A stretch of 64,000 nucleotides of DNA from Pseudomonas sp. (lineage in GTDB: Bacteria; Pseudomonadota; Gammaproteobacteria; Pseudomonadales; Pseudomonadaceae): the NCBI GenBank assembly GCA_007713455.1, contig VMRT01000013.1:62001-126000 (forward strand). The letters are read 5' to 3'. Positions 18,465 to 30,873 of the stretch are shown here, in pieces (the stretch's first letter is position 1; each line of letters begins with the position of its first letter). A program made the translations under genes and the position numbers. The notes beneath the pieces are model-generated. The model searched no databases, had not been told where the DNA came from, and saw only the letters and a list, made by a program, of their open reading frames with translations.

Positions 18465-18615
18465 GCGCGAACTCCCGAAATGAAAAAGGTTGGCCGGCCT
18501 GCGCCGGGGATCTAATGGTCGTTGCAGAGAGCGCGTCGCCTGACATGCTCCCGATCGGCCGGTTCCGATTCGCCACCGGCAATGCCGCAGACGAAACGGG
18601 AACAGGCCCTGGAGT

Positions 18616-19779
<1,164 letters not shown>

Positions 19780-19908
19780 TCAACAGATTTGATGCAAATG
19801 TCGGTGCATCACAAAAGACAGGGAACGTGGCTACGCGACGAGCTGCGCTCAACCGGGCTCCGGTGCCGGTACGCATGCTCCATGCGGCCCGGCAACGGAT
19901 CGGTCGTA

Positions 19909-21156
<1,248 letters not shown>

Positions 21157-21224
21157 TCAACAAGCCGAACGCACAGCGGTGCAAACGACAACCTTAGCTC
21201 AGCTGGCGCGGGCCGCCGCACGGC

Positions 21225-22583
21225 TCAACCCAGCGCATCCTTGGCCGTGGCGTCGAGGCACAACCGCACCTTGCCAACCAGCTCGTCGATCTGCTCTTCG
21301 CTGATCACCAGCGGCGGCGAGATGATCATGGTGTCGCCAACCGCACGCATCACCAGGCCGTTGCGGAAGCAGTGCTCGCGACAGAGCATGCCCACACCGG
21401 GATCGGCAAAGCGTTCGCGGGTCTTCTTGTTCTTCACCAACTCGAGCGCGCCGAGCAGGCCGACGCCACGCGCCTCGCCTACCAGCGGATGCTCGAGCAG
21501 TTCCTGCCAACGCGACTGCAAATAGGGTGCCGTCTTCGTCTTCACCCGCTCGACGATCTTCTCCTCGCGCAGGATGCGGATGTTCTCCAGCGCCACCGCG
21601 GCGGCCACCGGATGCCCCGAGTAGGTGAAGCCGTGGTAGAACTCGCCGCCCTCGTTGAGCGTGTGCACCACTTCGTCGCGCACCACCACGCCGCCCATGG
21701 GGATGTAGCCTGAGGTCAGGCCCTTGGCGATCGGCATCAGGTCCGGCTCGAGGCCGTAGTAGTCGCTACCGAACCACTCACCGGTACGGCCGAAGCCGCA
21801 GATGACCTCGTCGGCGATGAAGAGGATGTCGTAGCGCGCGAGGATTTCCTTGACCCGCGGCCAGTAGCTCTCGGGCGGGATGATCACGCCGCCGGCGCCC
21901 TGGATCGGTTCGGCGATGAAGGCGGCGACCTTGTCCTCGCCGACCTCGAGGATCTTCTGCTCCAGCTGGTCGGCGATGCGCACGCCGAACTCTTCCGGGC
22001 CCATGTCGCCGCCCTCGCCGAACCAGTAGGGCTGGTCGATATGCTCGATGCCCGGGATCGGACCGTCGCCCTGCTCATGCATGGCCTTCATGCCACCGAG
22101 GCTGGCGCCGGCGATGGTCGAGCCGTGATAGCCATTCCAGCGGCCGATGACCACCTTCTTCGCCGGCTGGCCCTTGATCGCCCAGTAATGGCGCACCATG
22201 CGCAGCACGGTGTCGTTGGCCTCCGAGCCGGAGCCGGTGAAGAACACGTGGTTCATCCCGGCCGGCGCGATGTCGGCAATCGCCTTGGCCAGCGCCACGG
22301 CCGGCGGGTGGGCGGTCTGGAAGAACAGGTTGTAGTACGGCAGCTCGCGCATCTGCCTGGTCGCGGCCTCGACCAGCTCCTCGCGGCCATAGCCCAGGTT
22401 GACACACCAGAGCCCGGCCATGGCGTCGAGGATCTTGTGGCCTTCGCTGTCCCACAGATAGACGCCTGACGCCTTGGTGATGATGCGCGTGCCTTTGGCG
22501 TTCAGCGCCTTGTAATCGGTGAACGGCGGCAGATGATGGTCGCGGCTCAGCGCTTGCCAGTGCAGGGTTTGCGAATCGCTCAT
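21225..22583 (-). CDS. spuC: SpuC, polyamine:pyruvate aminotransferase
   Basis: 452 residues, class III PLP-dependent aminotransferase. The PLP lysine is Lys287 in PIAKGLTSG, with Asp258 in FIADEV contacting the pyridine nitrogen and the phosphate-binding GSGSEAND (117-124). In P. aeruginosa SpuC transfers the amino group of putrescine and related diamines to pyruvate, an alternative to the gamma-glutamyl route. It lies between spuB (86-bp gap carrying a repeat hairpin) and spuD. Confidence 0.93.
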   Translation of the reverse strand: MSDSQTLHWQALSRDHHLPPFTDYKALNAKGTRIITKASGVYLWDSEGHKILDAMAGLWCVNLGYGREELVEAATRQMRELPYYNLFFQTAHPPAVALAKAIADIAPAGMNHVFFTGSGSEANDTVLRMVRHYWAIKGQPAKKVVIGRWNGYHGSTIAGASLGGMKAMHEQGDGPIPGIEHIDQPYWFGEGGDMGPEEFGVRIADQLEQKILEVGEDKVAAFIAEPIQGAGGVIIPPESYWPRVKEILARYDILFIADEVICGFGRTGEWFGSDYYGLEPDLMPIAKGLTSGYIPMGGVVVRDEVVHTLNEGGEFYHGFTYSGHPVAAAVALENIRILREEKIVERVKTKTAPYLQSRWQELLEHPLVGEARGVGLLGALELVKNKKTRERFADPGVGMLCREHCFRNGLVMRAVGDTMIISPPLVISEEQIDELVGKVRLCLDATAKDALG

Positions 22584-22616
22584 CAGTCACCTCTCGATAA
22601 AAGTTCGTGCATGTTC

Positions 22617-22650
22617 GGTGGACGAGAAAAGCGTCATCCACCCTACGACC
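22617..22650. repeat. GTAGGGTGGA-family hairpin, copy 2
   Basis: GGTGGA (22617-22622) and TCCACC (22637-22642) close a hairpin followed by CTACGACC. It fills the gap between spuB and spuC inside the polyamine cluster and would form a stem in the mRNA. Confidence 0.7.
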
Positions 22651-22669
22651 GGCTCCGGCGGAAGCGGCC

Positions 22670-24028
22670 CTACACCGACAGCATCAGGAATTCCCGCTCC
22701 CATGAGCTGATCACGCGGTGGTAGTTCTCCTGCTCGGCGCGTTTAACCGCGACGTAGCCGGTTATGAATTTCGGGCTCAGGTATTTCTCCAGCTCGCGAC
22801 AGGTTTCCATCCGCTCCAGCGCTGCTTCCAGGGTCAGCGGCAGGCGCAGGTTGCGCCGTTCATAACCACGGCCCTTGACCGGCTGGCTCGGTGGCAGCTG
22901 CTCGACCATACCGATATAGCCGCACAGGAGGCTCGCGGCGATGGCCAGGTAGGGGTTGGCATCGGCACCCGCGAGGCGGTTCTCGACGCGGCGGTTCTGC
23001 GGGTCGGAGTCCGGCACGCGCAGGCCCACGGTGCGGTTCTCCTCACCCCACTCGACGTTCACCGGCGCCGAGGTGTCGGGCAGGAAGCGGCGGAACGAAT
23101 TGACGTTCGGCGCGAACATCGGCAGCAGCTCGGGGATGTACTTCTGCAGGCCGCCGACGTGGTGCAGGAACAGCTGGCTCATGGAGCCGTCTTCACTGGA
23201 GAAGATGTTGCGCCCGGTCTTGAGGTCGATGACGCTCTGGTGCAGGTGCATCGCGCTGCCTGGCTCGCCGGTCATCGGCTTGGCCATGAAGGTGGCGGCA
23301 ACGTTGTGCTTGAGCGCCGCCTCGCGCATGGTGCGCTTGAACACCAGGATCTGGTCGGCCAGGTGCAGTGCTTCGCCGTGACGGAAGTTGATCTCCATCT
23401 GCGCGGTGCCTTCCTCGTGGATCAGCGTATCCAGATCCAGGCCCTGCGCTTCGCACCAGTCGTACATGTCCTCGAACAGCGGGTCGAACTCGTTGGCGGC
23501 GTCGATGGAGAACGACTGGCGGCCGGTTTCCTGCCGGCCTGAGCGGCCGATCGGCGGCTGGAACGGCAGGTCCGGGTCTTCGCAGCGCTTGGTCAGGTAG
23601 AACTCCATCTCCGGCGCAACGATGGGCTGCCAGCCACGGTCGGCGTACATCTTCAACACGCGCTTGAGGATGTTGCGCGGCGACAGTTCGATGGGATTGC
23701 CCATCTTGTCGTAGGTGTCGTGGATCACCTGGGCGGTGGGCTCGATGGCCCAGGGCACGAGAAATACGGCGTTCGGGTCAGGGCGGCAGAACATGTCGAT
23801 GTCGGCTGGATCGAGCAGCTCGTAGTAGATATCGTCCTCGACGTAATCGCCGGTAACGGTCTGCAGCAACACGCTTTCCGGCAAGCGCATGCCTTTCTCG
23901 CCGAGGAACTTGTTGGTTGGTGAAATCTTGCCGCGGGCGATCCCGGTCAGGTCGCTGATCAGGCATTCCACTTCGGTGATCTTGTGTTCTTTCAGCCAGC
24001 CGGTGAGCTGGTCGAGTTGGATACTCAT
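22670..24028 (-). CDS. spuB: SpuB, gamma-glutamylpolyamine synthetase (GS-like)
   Basis: 452 residues of the glutamine synthetase superfamily. Visible are the N-terminal beta-grasp (EHKITEVECLISDLTGIARGK), the EMEFYL metal-site segment (about 142), the EGTAQMEIN region, the HLHQS motif and the NRRVENRLAGADANPYL C-terminal segment. PuuA/SpuB enzymes use ATP to join glutamate to putrescine or other polyamines instead of ammonia. GAGG lies 6 bases before the ATG. Together with spuI it gives two paralogues of this enzyme in one locus. Confidence 0.92.
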   Translation of the reverse strand: MSIQLDQLTGWLKEHKITEVECLISDLTGIARGKISPTNKFLGEKGMRLPESVLLQTVTGDYVEDDIYYELLDPADIDMFCRPDPNAVFLVPWAIEPTAQVIHDTYDKMGNPIELSPRNILKRVLKMYADRGWQPIVAPEMEFYLTKRCEDPDLPFQPPIGRSGRQETGRQSFSIDAANEFDPLFEDMYDWCEAQGLDLDTLIHEEGTAQMEINFRHGEALHLADQILVFKRTMREAALKHNVAATFMAKPMTGEPGSAMHLHQSVIDLKTGRNIFSSEDGSMSQLFLHHVGGLQKYIPELLPMFAPNVNSFRRFLPDTSAPVNVEWGEENRTVGLRVPDSDPQNRRVENRLAGADANPYLAIAASLLCGYIGMVEQLPPSQPVKGRGYERRNLRLPLTLEAALERMETCRELEKYLSPKFITGYVAVKRAEQENYHRVISSWEREFLMLSV

Positions 24029-24070
24029 GTTGACCTCGGGGTTGCTGGGGAGGGCCGCCTGGGTCGGCCG

Positions 24071-24817
24071 TCAGCGTTGTCGGGCGCGCGCCTCGCAGGC
24101 TTCGGCGAAGCCGCGGAACAGCGTCAGATAATGCGGATGCTCGTGAACCTTCCACTCTGGGTGCCACTGCACGCCGAGGGCGAAGCTGCGCGCCTGCTCG
24201 ACGGAGAACGCCTCGATCAGCCCGTCCGGCGCCAGCGCCTCGATGCGCAGACCGGCTCCAAGCCGCTCGACGCCCTGGCCATGCACCGAGTTGACCTGGA
24301 TCTGCGCCGGCAGGCCCAGCCGCTCGAGTAGCCCGCCCGGCTGCACGTGCAGCGGATGGCTGAGTCCGTACTGCACCTCCAATGGATCGTCCGGACGTTC
24401 GCGGTGGTCCTGATAGGGGCCGGCTTCGTGAACCTTCTGGTGCAGGCTGCCGCCAAAGGCTACGTTCATTTCCTGAAACCCACGGCAGATGCCGAACACC
24501 GGGATGCCCGCCTCGACAGCCGCGCGAATCAGCGGCAGGGTGAGACGGTCGCGCAGCGGATCATGATGGGTGCCCGTCTCGCTCGCCGGGCCGCCATAGT
24601 GATGTGGCTCGACGTTCGACGGCGAGCCGGTGAACAGCAGGCCATCGAAGGTTTCCAGCAGCGTTGCCGGATCGATCAGCTCATCCAGCGCCGGAATCAC
24701 CAGCGGCACACCGGCAATCGCCGCGGCACGCAGGTACTTGTCACCGGCGATGTGGAAGCTGTGATGTCCGATCTGCTTGGTACAGGCCGAAACGCCGATC
24801 AGAGGCTTGCGAGGCAT
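24071..24817 (-). CDS. spuA: SpuA, gamma-glutamyl-GABA hydrolase (class I amidotransferase)
   Basis: 248 residues, Peptidase_C26 family. Nucleophile Cys in FGICRGFQEMN (about 110), catalytic His/Glu in GVQWHPEW. PuuD-type enzymes release GABA from gamma-glutamyl-GABA, the last step of the glutamylated putrescine route. I start at MPRKPLIGVSA (24817), where homology begins; an in-frame ATG at 24844 adds nine residues and cannot be excluded. It leads the - strand cluster, divergent from spuI. Confidence 0.9.
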   Translation of the reverse strand: MPRKPLIGVSACTKQIGHHSFHIAGDKYLRAAAIAGVPLVIPALDELIDPATLLETFDGLLFTGSPSNVEPHHYGGPASETGTHHDPLRDRLTLPLIRAAVEAGIPVFGICRGFQEMNVAFGGSLHQKVHEAGPYQDHRERPDDPLEVQYGLSHPLHVQPGGLLERLGLPAQIQVNSVHGQGVERLGAGLRIEALAPDGLIEAFSVEQARSFALGVQWHPEWKVHEHPHYLTLFRGFAEACEARARQR

Positions 24818-25057
24818 GGGATACTCGTTGTTCGAATGGGGCATACCGGAGAGTAGTCTTGTTCATTTTTATAGACAATAGCCCGAGCATTAGCCCGGCG
24901 CGCGATGGATTCAGCGCACCGGAGATGCCCCAAAAAAGGCCCATTGTGGGCACTCATGGGGCGCTGGCGGGCTACTATTGACAGTGAACAGGCTTTTCGA
25001 TTGACTCCAAGACAAGCATCTGATGATTGAAATTTTTAACAATTAAGGTAATTCATC
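24818..25057. promoter_or_regulatory. Divergent spuA / spuI control region
   Basis: 240 bp without a gene. A TTGACA at 24978-24983 faces spuI, but no good -10 lies 16-18 bp downstream. On the other strand an AT-rich CTATAAAAAT near 24872-24881 could be a -10 region for spuA. These are weak calls; the region must hold promoters for both directions. Confidence 0.4.
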
Positions 25058-26431
25058 ATGGCCCCGCCGCGTGCCGTTCAGCTCAACGAAGCTAACGCAT
25101 TTCTCAAGGAACATCCGGAGGTTCAGTACGTCGATCTGCTGATCACCGACATGAATGGAGTCGTGCGCGGCAAGCGCATCGAGCGCGCCAGCCTGCACAA
25201 GGTCTACGAAAAGGGCATCAACCTCCCCGCTTCGCTGTTCGCCCTCGACATCAACGGAATCACCGTTGAAAGCACCGGCCTTGGCATGGATATCGGCGAT
25301 TCCGACCGCACCTGTTTCCCGATCCCCAACACGCTGTGCAAGGAACCCTGGCAGAAGCGTCCCACTGCGCAGCTGCTGATGACCATGCACGAGCGCGACG
25401 GCGACCCCTTCTTCGCCGACCCGCGCGAGGTCTTGCGCCAGGTGGTGAGCAAGTTCGACGAGCTGGGCCTGACCATCTGCGCCGCCTTCGAGCTCGAGTT
25501 CTATCTGATCGATCAGGAGAACATCAACGGCCGGCCGCAGCCACCGCGCTCGCCGATCTCCGGCAAGCGCCCGCACTCGACCCAGGTCTATCTGATCGAC
25601 GATCTCGACGAGTACGTCGATTGCCTGCAGGACATTCTCGAAGGCGCCAAGGAACAGGGCATTCCGGCCGACGCCATCGTCAAGGAAAGCGCCCCGGCGC
25701 AGTTCGAGGTCAACCTGCATCACGTCGCCGATCCGATCAAGGCGTGCGATTACGCGGTACTGCTCAAGCGCCTGATCAAGAACATCGCCTACGACCACGA
25801 GATGGACACCACCTTCATGGCCAAGCCCTATCCGGGCCAGGCCGGCAACGGGCTGCACGTGCACATCTCGCTGCTCGACAAGAATGGCAACAACATATTC
25901 GCCACAGAGAATCCGCTGGGCAGCGAGCCGCTGCGTCACGCCATCGGCGGGCTGCAGCAGACCATGGCGGCCTCGATGGCCTTCCTCTGCCCCAACGTGA
26001 ATTCCTATCGCCGTTTCGGCGCCCAGTTCTACGTGCCCAATGCGCCGTGCTGGGGCATGGACAACCGCACCGTGGCGCTGCGCGTGCCGACCGACAGCCC
26101 CGACGCCGTGCGTGTGGAACATCGGGTCGCCGGCGCCGACGCCAACCCCTACCTGCTGCTCGCCGGCATCCTCGCCGGGGTGCACCACGGCCTGACCAAC
26201 AAGATCGAGCCGGATGACCCCATCGAGGGCAACTCCTACGAGCAAGTCGAGCAGAGCCTGCCGACCAACCTGCGCGACGCCCTGCGCGAGCTGGACGACA
26301 GCGAAATCATGGCGCGCTACATCAGCCCGGACTACATCGACATCTTCGTCGCCTGCAAGGAAAGCGAACTGGCCGAGTTCGAACACTCGATCTCGGACCT
26401 CGAGTACAACTGGTATCTGCATACCGTCTAG
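25058..26431 (+). CDS. spuI: SpuI, gamma-glutamylpolyamine synthetase (GS-like)
   Basis: 457 residues, second glutamine synthetase-like enzyme of the locus, starting MAPPRAVQLNEA. Same landmarks as SpuB: VDLLITDMNGVVRGK near 27-41, FELEFYLID (about 145), HVHISLLDKNG, and EHRVAGADANPYL. In P. aeruginosa SpuI works with SpuB, and the set of glutamylating enzymes differ in polyamine preference. AAGG at 25045-25048 serves the ATG. A 552-codon open frame antisense to it is a shadow. Confidence 0.92.
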   Translation: MAPPRAVQLNEANAFLKEHPEVQYVDLLITDMNGVVRGKRIERASLHKVYEKGINLPASLFALDINGITVESTGLGMDIGDSDRTCFPIPNTLCKEPWQKRPTAQLLMTMHERDGDPFFADPREVLRQVVSKFDELGLTICAAFELEFYLIDQENINGRPQPPRSPISGKRPHSTQVYLIDDLDEYVDCLQDILEGAKEQGIPADAIVKESAPAQFEVNLHHVADPIKACDYAVLLKRLIKNIAYDHEMDTTFMAKPYPGQAGNGLHVHISLLDKNGNNIFATENPLGSEPLRHAIGGLQQTMAASMAFLCPNVNSYRRFGAQFYVPNAPCWGMDNRTVALRVPTDSPDAVRVEHRVAGADANPYLLLAGILAGVHHGLTNKIEPDDPIEGNSYEQVEQSLPTNLRDALRELDDSEIMARYISPDYIDIFVACKESELAEFEHSISDLEYNWYLHTV

Positions 26432-26505
26432 CCGCAGGCCCGCGTGCAGCGGGGCGACCGCCACGGCGGTTTGCATCCGCCGCCGTGCTGGCTTCAAATA
26501 GGCCG

Positions 26506-27156
26506 ATGACCAAGCCCAGCCCCGCGACGCCCAGTCGCCGCCCGCGCGCCAGCAGCCAGGCGCGCATCCGCCAGATTCTCTCCAGCGCCCGTGAACTGCT
26601 CGCCGAGCAGGGTGCCGCGACGCTATCGGTGTACGCGGTGGCGGAGCGCGCCGGCATTCCGCCCTCTTCCGTCTACCACTTCTTCTCCGGCGTGCCGGCA
26701 TTGCTCGCGGCGCTGACGGCCGATGTGCACGCGACGTTCAGGGCCAGCCTCGAGCAGCCCATCGATCACCAGAGCCTGAGCAGCTGGCGCGACCTGTCGC
26801 GGCTGATCGAACAGCGCATGCTCGGGGTCTACGAGCAGGACAGCGCCGCCCGCCAGCTGATCCTGGTACAACACGGCCTCGGCGAGGTGACGCAGACCGA
26901 TCAGCGCCTGGACCTGGAACTCGGCCAGGCGATGCAGGCCGTGTTCGAACGGCATTTTGCCCTACCGCCTCTGCCGCAGGACATCGATGTGTTCGCCATG
27001 GCCGTGGAACTCGGCGACCGCGTCTATGCTCGATCCATACAGCTGTACGGCAGCCTGACGCCACGCATGGCCGAGGAAGGCCTGCGTGTATTCGATGCCT
27101 ATCTCGGCCTGTATCTGCCGCCATGCCTGCCGAAGCGGGAAACACCGAGCTGCTGA
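26506..27156 (+). CDS. aguR: AguR, TetR-family repressor of agmatine genes
   Basis: 216 residues. N-terminal TetR helix-turn-helix (about 18-65) with TLSVYAVAERAGIPPSSVYHFF; the rest is the all-helical ligand-binding and dimer domain. Position directly before aguBA matches AguR of P. aeruginosa, which represses aguBA and is released by agmatine or N-carbamoylputrescine. A GTG at 26485 is an alternative start. The following 132-bp gap has several CTATCG/ATCGATA motifs that may be its operator. Confidence 0.88.
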   Translation: MTKPSPATPSRRPRASSQARIRQILSSARELLAEQGAATLSVYAVAERAGIPPSSVYHFFSGVPALLAALTADVHATFRASLEQPIDHQSLSSWRDLSRLIEQRMLGVYEQDSAARQLILVQHGLGEVTQTDQRLDLELGQAMQAVFERHFALPPLPQDIDVFAMAVELGDRVYARSIQLYGSLTPRMAEEGLRVFDAYLGLYLPPCLPKRETPSC

Positions 27157-27254
27157 TCGATAAATATCGATAAACTGTCAGACCTTTCTTTTCTATCGGC
27201 GTTCAGCCCCCTATCAATCCAGATAACTATCGAATAGATTTGCGCTTTCGATAG
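27156..27254. promoter_or_regulatory. Candidate AguR operator region
   Basis: Direct repeat ATCGATAAA at 27156-27164 and 27166-27174, CTATCG at 27192, symmetric CTATCGAATAG at 27227-27237, and CGATAG at 27249-27254. The clustering of one hexamer in both directions between a TetR gene and its likely target operon suggests repressor sites. Confidence 0.5.
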
Positions 27255-27288
27255 CCGTCGCCCTTTCAACTGCAGCCGCGAGGTTTCC

Positions 27289-28170
27289 ATGTCCCGAGTC
27301 GTTACCGTTGCCGCCACCCAGATGGCCTGTTCCTGGGATAGCCAGGCCAACATCGCCAATGCCGACAAGCTGGTGCGCGAGGCCGCCGCCAAGGGCGCGC
27401 AGATCATCCTCATTCAGGAGCTGTTCGAGACGCCCTACTTTTGCCAGAAGCCCAATGCCGAGTACCTGCAGCTGGCGACGCCGGTCGAGGAAAACCCGGC
27501 CATCCAGCATTTCCAGAAGGTCGCCGCCGAGCTACAGGTGGTGCTGCCGATCAGCTTCTTCGAGCTGGCCGGACGCGCCCGCTTCAATTCCATCGCCATC
27601 ATCGATGCCGACGGCAAGCTGCTCGGCGTCTACCGCAAGAGCCACATTCCGGATGGCCCTGGCTACCACGAGAAGTACTACTTCAACCCGGGCGACACCG
27701 GCTTCAAGGTGTGGAACACCCGCTACGCGAAGATCGGCGTGGCCATCTGCTGGGATCAGTGGTTCCCCGAAACCGCACGCAGCATGGCGCTGATGGGCGC
27801 CGAACTGCTGTTCTACCCAACCGCCATCGGCAGCGAGCCGCACGACCCGAACATCACCTCGCGCGACCACTGGCAGCGCGTGCAGCAGGGCCATGCCGGC
27901 GCCAACCTGATGCCGCTGATCGCCAGCAACCGCATCGGCCGCGAAGAGCAGGACGGCTACGACATCACCTTCTACGGCTCGTCGTTCATCGCCGACCAGT
28001 TCGGGGCCAAGGTCGAGGAAATGGACGAAACCAGCGAGGGCGTGCTGGTGCACCAGTTCGATCTCGACCAGCTCGAACACATCCGCAGCGCCTGGGGCGT
28101 GTTCCGCGATCGCCGGCCGAATCTCTACGGCTCGATCCGGACGTTGGACGGCTCGCAGCCTTCAGAGTGA
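27289..28170 (+). CDS. aguB: AguB, N-carbamoylputrescine amidohydrolase
   Basis: 293 residues, nitrilase superfamily. The catalytic triad is Glu44 (IQELFE), Lys117 (YRKSHIPDG) and Cys154 (AICWDQWFPE). It converts N-carbamoylputrescine to putrescine, carbon dioxide and ammonia, the second step after AguA. GAGG lies about 6 bases before the ATG. It is followed by aguA after 65 bp in the same direction. Confidence 0.95.
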   Translation: MSRVVTVAATQMACSWDSQANIANADKLVREAAAKGAQIILIQELFETPYFCQKPNAEYLQLATPVEENPAIQHFQKVAAELQVVLPISFFELAGRARFNSIAIIDADGKLLGVYRKSHIPDGPGYHEKYYFNPGDTGFKVWNTRYAKIGVAICWDQWFPETARSMALMGAELLFYPTAIGSEPHDPNITSRDHWQRVQQGHAGANLMPLIASNRIGREEQDGYDITFYGSSFIADQFGAKVEEMDETSEGVLVHQFDLDQLEHIRSAWGVFRDRRPNLYGSIRTLDGSQPSE

Positions 28171-28235
28171 GCCGCGCGCCCGCCACTACGAACCACGGGA
28201 AAGGCCTGTCCTTTCCCGCTTCATGAGAGATGCAG

Positions 28236-29351
28236 ATGACCACCCTGACCACCACGCCGCGTACCGATGGCTACTTCATGCCCGCCGAATGGGCACCGCA
28301 CAGCCAGGCCTGGATGGTCTGGCCGCAACGCCCGGACAACTGGCGTGACAACGGCGCGCCCGCGCAGGCCGCGTTCACCGCTGTCGCCAAGGCCATTTCA
28401 CGCTTCGAGCCGGTTACCGTCTGCGCCAGCGCCGAGCAGTACCTCGCAGCCCGCGCGGCACTGGACGATCCGCGCATCCGCGTGGTGGAACTGAGCACCG
28501 ACGACGCCTGGGTGCGCGATACCGGGCCGACCTTCGTCATCGACGACCAAGGCGGCCTGCGCGGCGTCGACTGGACGTTCAACGCCTGGGGCGGTGAAGA
28601 CGGCGGCCTCTATGCCGACTGGCAGCGCGACGACGAAGTGGCGCGCAAGATCCTCGAACTCGAATACTGCGACCGCTACCGCACCGAGGGCTTCGTGCTC
28701 GAGGGCGGCTCGATCCACGTCGACGGCGAGGGCACGCTGATCACCACCGAGGAATGCCTGCTCAATCGCAATCGCAACCCGCATCTGTCCCGCGAGCAGA
28801 TCGAGAGCGTGCTGCGGGAACAGTTGGCGGTCGACAGCATCATCTGGCTGCCGCACGGCCTGTTCAACGATGAAACCGACGGCCACGTCGACAACTTCTG
28901 CTGCTTCGTGCGCCCGGGCGAAGTACTGCTGGCCTGGACCGACGATGCGAACGACCCCAACTTCGAGCGCTGTCAGGCGGCCATGGCCGTGCTGCAGAGC
29001 GTTCGCGACGCCAAGGGCCGCACGCTGACGGTGCACAAGATGCCAATCCCCGGCCCGCTGCACGCGACCACCGAAGAATGCGCCGGCGTGCTCGCGCTGG
29101 ATGGCAGCCAGCCGCGCGACCCGTCGATACGCCTGGCCGGCAGCTACGTGAATTTCCTCATCGTCAACGGCGGCATCATCGCCCCAGCCTTCGGCGACCC
29201 GCTGGACGCCGAAGCCGAGCGCATCCTGGCGCAGGTATTCCCGGAGCATCAGGTCGTCATGGTGCCTGGCCGCGAGATTCTCCTCGGCGGCGGCAACATC
29301 CACTGCATCACCCAGCAGCAGCCGGCACCGCTGAACCGATCAGCCATGTAG
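28236..29351 (+). CDS. aguA: AguA, agmatine deiminase
   Basis: 371 residues, guanidine-group modifying superfamily (PAD_porph). Motifs: [12 protein letters not shown] (about 87-98), [11 protein letters not shown], and the nucleophile Cys357 in [10 protein letters not shown]. It hydrolyses agmatine to N-carbamoylputrescine and ammonia. I use the second ATG at 28236 because AGAGA at 28226-28230 is then correctly spaced; an ATG at 28230 adds two residues. With aguB and the Spu system it supplies and consumes putrescine. Confidence 0.95.
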   Translation: MTTLTTTPRTDGYFMPAEWAPHSQAWMVWPQRPDNWRDNGAPAQAAFTAVAKAISRFEPVTVCASAEQYLAARAALDDPRIRVVELSTDDAWVRDTGPTFVIDDQGGLRGVDWTFNAWGGEDGGLYADWQRDDEVARKILELEYCDRYRTEGFVLEGGSIHVDGEGTLITTEECLLNRNRNPHLSREQIESVLREQLAVDSIIWLPHGLFNDETDGHVDNFCCFVRPGEVLLAWTDDANDPNFERCQAAMAVLQSVRDAKGRTLTVHKMPIPGPLHATTEECAGVLALDGSQPRDPSIRLAGSYVNFLIVNGGIIAPAFGDPLDAEAERILAQVFPEHQVVMVPGREILLGGGNIHCITQQQPAPLNRSAM

Positions 29352-29400
29352 TTGATCCCCTGGGCGGGTCAACATGGCTGTAATGAGGAGACCGCGCACC

Positions 29401-30078
29401 GTGCGAATCAGAGCTATCCTGCTATGCATGCTACTGGCGCCATCAGCGCAGGCTACCGAGCCGTATTCCTGCCGCAATGGCTTCTTTCCGGCCTTCGCCG
29501 GCGCGGTAAGGTATGCGGAGGTTGTAGCCAATGCAGATCAACCCGTGCATTTTCGCGATGACGCGGTTGGCTGCCCGGAGCAGGAATCCTGCATCCGACG
29601 CGCGTATCTGGTGAATGGCGACAGGCTGCTGGTCGGTAAGGAGACGGATGGCTGGGCCTGCGCCTGGTATTTCTCCAGCAAGCGCGAGTTCGTCGGCTGG
29701 CTGCCCGCGCACCACGTCCGTACCGACCACGCTACGCCGGTACCCACGGCCGGCGATTGGATCGGCCGCTGGCACCCCATCGCGGGGGGCAACAGCATCC
29801 TCATTACCCAACCCTCGCCCGACGGCCCCTTCACCGTTGAAGGCGAGGCCATGTGGCAAGGCGGCCTCAATAGCTACGGAGAGCCAATCGTTCATGTCGG
29901 GGTATTCTCCGGCCATGCTCGACCCTCGGACGACCTGCTGAAGATCAGCGAAGGCGATGACGAGTACGACTGCCAGGTGACCCTGCAGCATGTCGCCGGC
30001 AATCTGGTGGTGACCGATAACAGCCGCTGCGGCGGGCTCAACGTGCGTTTCGACGACGTATACCGCAAGTCGCGCTGA
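29401..30078 (+). CDS. Exported protein of unknown function
   Basis: 225 residues from a GTG start at 29401, supported by GAGGAG ten bases upstream and by the signal peptide (RIRAILLCMLLAPSAQA) it creates; in-frame ATGs at 29374 and 29383 are alternatives. The mature protein is about 208 residues with seven or so cysteines and an SH3-like start (YLVNGDRLLVGKETDGWACAWY, then GWLPAHHV), which could be a bacterial SH3 module. I do not recognise the family. It lies 49 bp after aguA but an exported cysteine-rich product does not fit the agmatine pathway. Confidence 0.6.
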   Translation: MRIRAILLCMLLAPSAQATEPYSCRNGFFPAFAGAVRYAEVVANADQPVHFRDDAVGCPEQESCIRRAYLVNGDRLLVGKETDGWACAWYFSSKREFVGWLPAHHVRTDHATPVPTAGDWIGRWHPIAGGNSILITQPSPDGPFTVEGEAMWQGGLNSYGEPIVHVGVFSGHARPSDDLLKISEGDDEYDCQVTLQHVAGNLVVTDNSRCGGLNVRFDDVYRKSR

Positions 30079-30193
30079 TGCCAGAGTCGGCAGGCCCCCG
30101 CTGACTTGAAGCCCTGTCGATCTGGTCTACATTTGGGGTTCGCTTGACCGTTGGTGCGGTCACACATCCCAGTGCCCCGTCAGGAAACACCTC

Positions 30194-30793
30194 TTGTCGA
30201 TCCCCCGTTCAGTCCAGTTCGTGCTGCTGTCGCTCGCCCTTGCAGCCAGTGGCTGCAGCGAAGAAGAGGGCTCAGCATCCATTTCCAAGGCCGCTAATGC
30301 CGCTCCGACGCTGGAGCAGCTGCCCAAATGTGAACGGATCGCGGCACGACTCACGCCGCTTCTGGATGGTCTCGCCCTAGTGGATCAGGACGATGGTGGC
30401 CGTTACGACAATGTGACGGTCTACGGCATCAGTTGCTCCTGGCTTTCCCGGGAAATGCAGAACGCGGATATCTCCCAGCAAGTCAAAGGTGGCGGTCTTT
30501 CCATCGGCATTTCTGTCGACGAAACACCCTCGGACGAACAGATGCTTCGCAAAATGGGCATGGTCCATGACGACGCCCGCGCCGAGGACATCGGCGGCTT
30601 CGTGGTAGATGTCAGCAAGCGTATGGACCCCAGCGCTCAGCTGGGGATCATCGGCCCTCAGGTGGTCGTCGGCCGGGTCACAGTCACCGCGACGGCTGCC
30701 GGTATCGCCCTGCAGAAAGTGGAGAGCATGGAGTACATCACCAACGACCAGGCGATCGAGGCAGCCATCGCCATTCACCGAATGCTTCGCTGA
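30194..30793 (+). CDS. Putative lipoprotein of unknown function
   Basis: 199 residues from a TTG start, with AGGAAA 7-8 bases upstream. The signal sequence ends in the lipobox LAASGC, so Cys21 or thereabouts would be lipidated. Acidic residues follow the Cys (SEEEGS), favouring outer membrane sorting. The body contains GISCSWLSREM and LGIIGPQVVVGRVTVT. Length and layout resemble small lipoproteins with a DUF3558-like fold, but I cannot assign a family with confidence. Confidence 0.6.
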   Translation: MSIPRSVQFVLLSLALAASGCSEEEGSASISKAANAAPTLEQLPKCERIAARLTPLLDGLALVDQDDGGRYDNVTVYGISCSWLSREMQNADISQQVKGGGLSIGISVDETPSDEQMLRKMGMVHDDARAEDIGGFVVDVSKRMDPSAQLGIIGPQVVVGRVTVTATAAGIALQKVESMEYITNDQAIEAAIAIHRMLR

Positions 30794-30873
30794 GTCGAAT
30801 CACAACCAACAGGCCGAAACCACTGAGGCCTCGCCACGCACCAAAAAAACAAGTACTGATCATAGGAGCAATC

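Noticed and set aside
25043-26701. 552-codon open frame antisense to spuI
   Set aside because: Covers a well-conserved glutamine synthetase-like gene on the other strand; explained by third-position GC bias.
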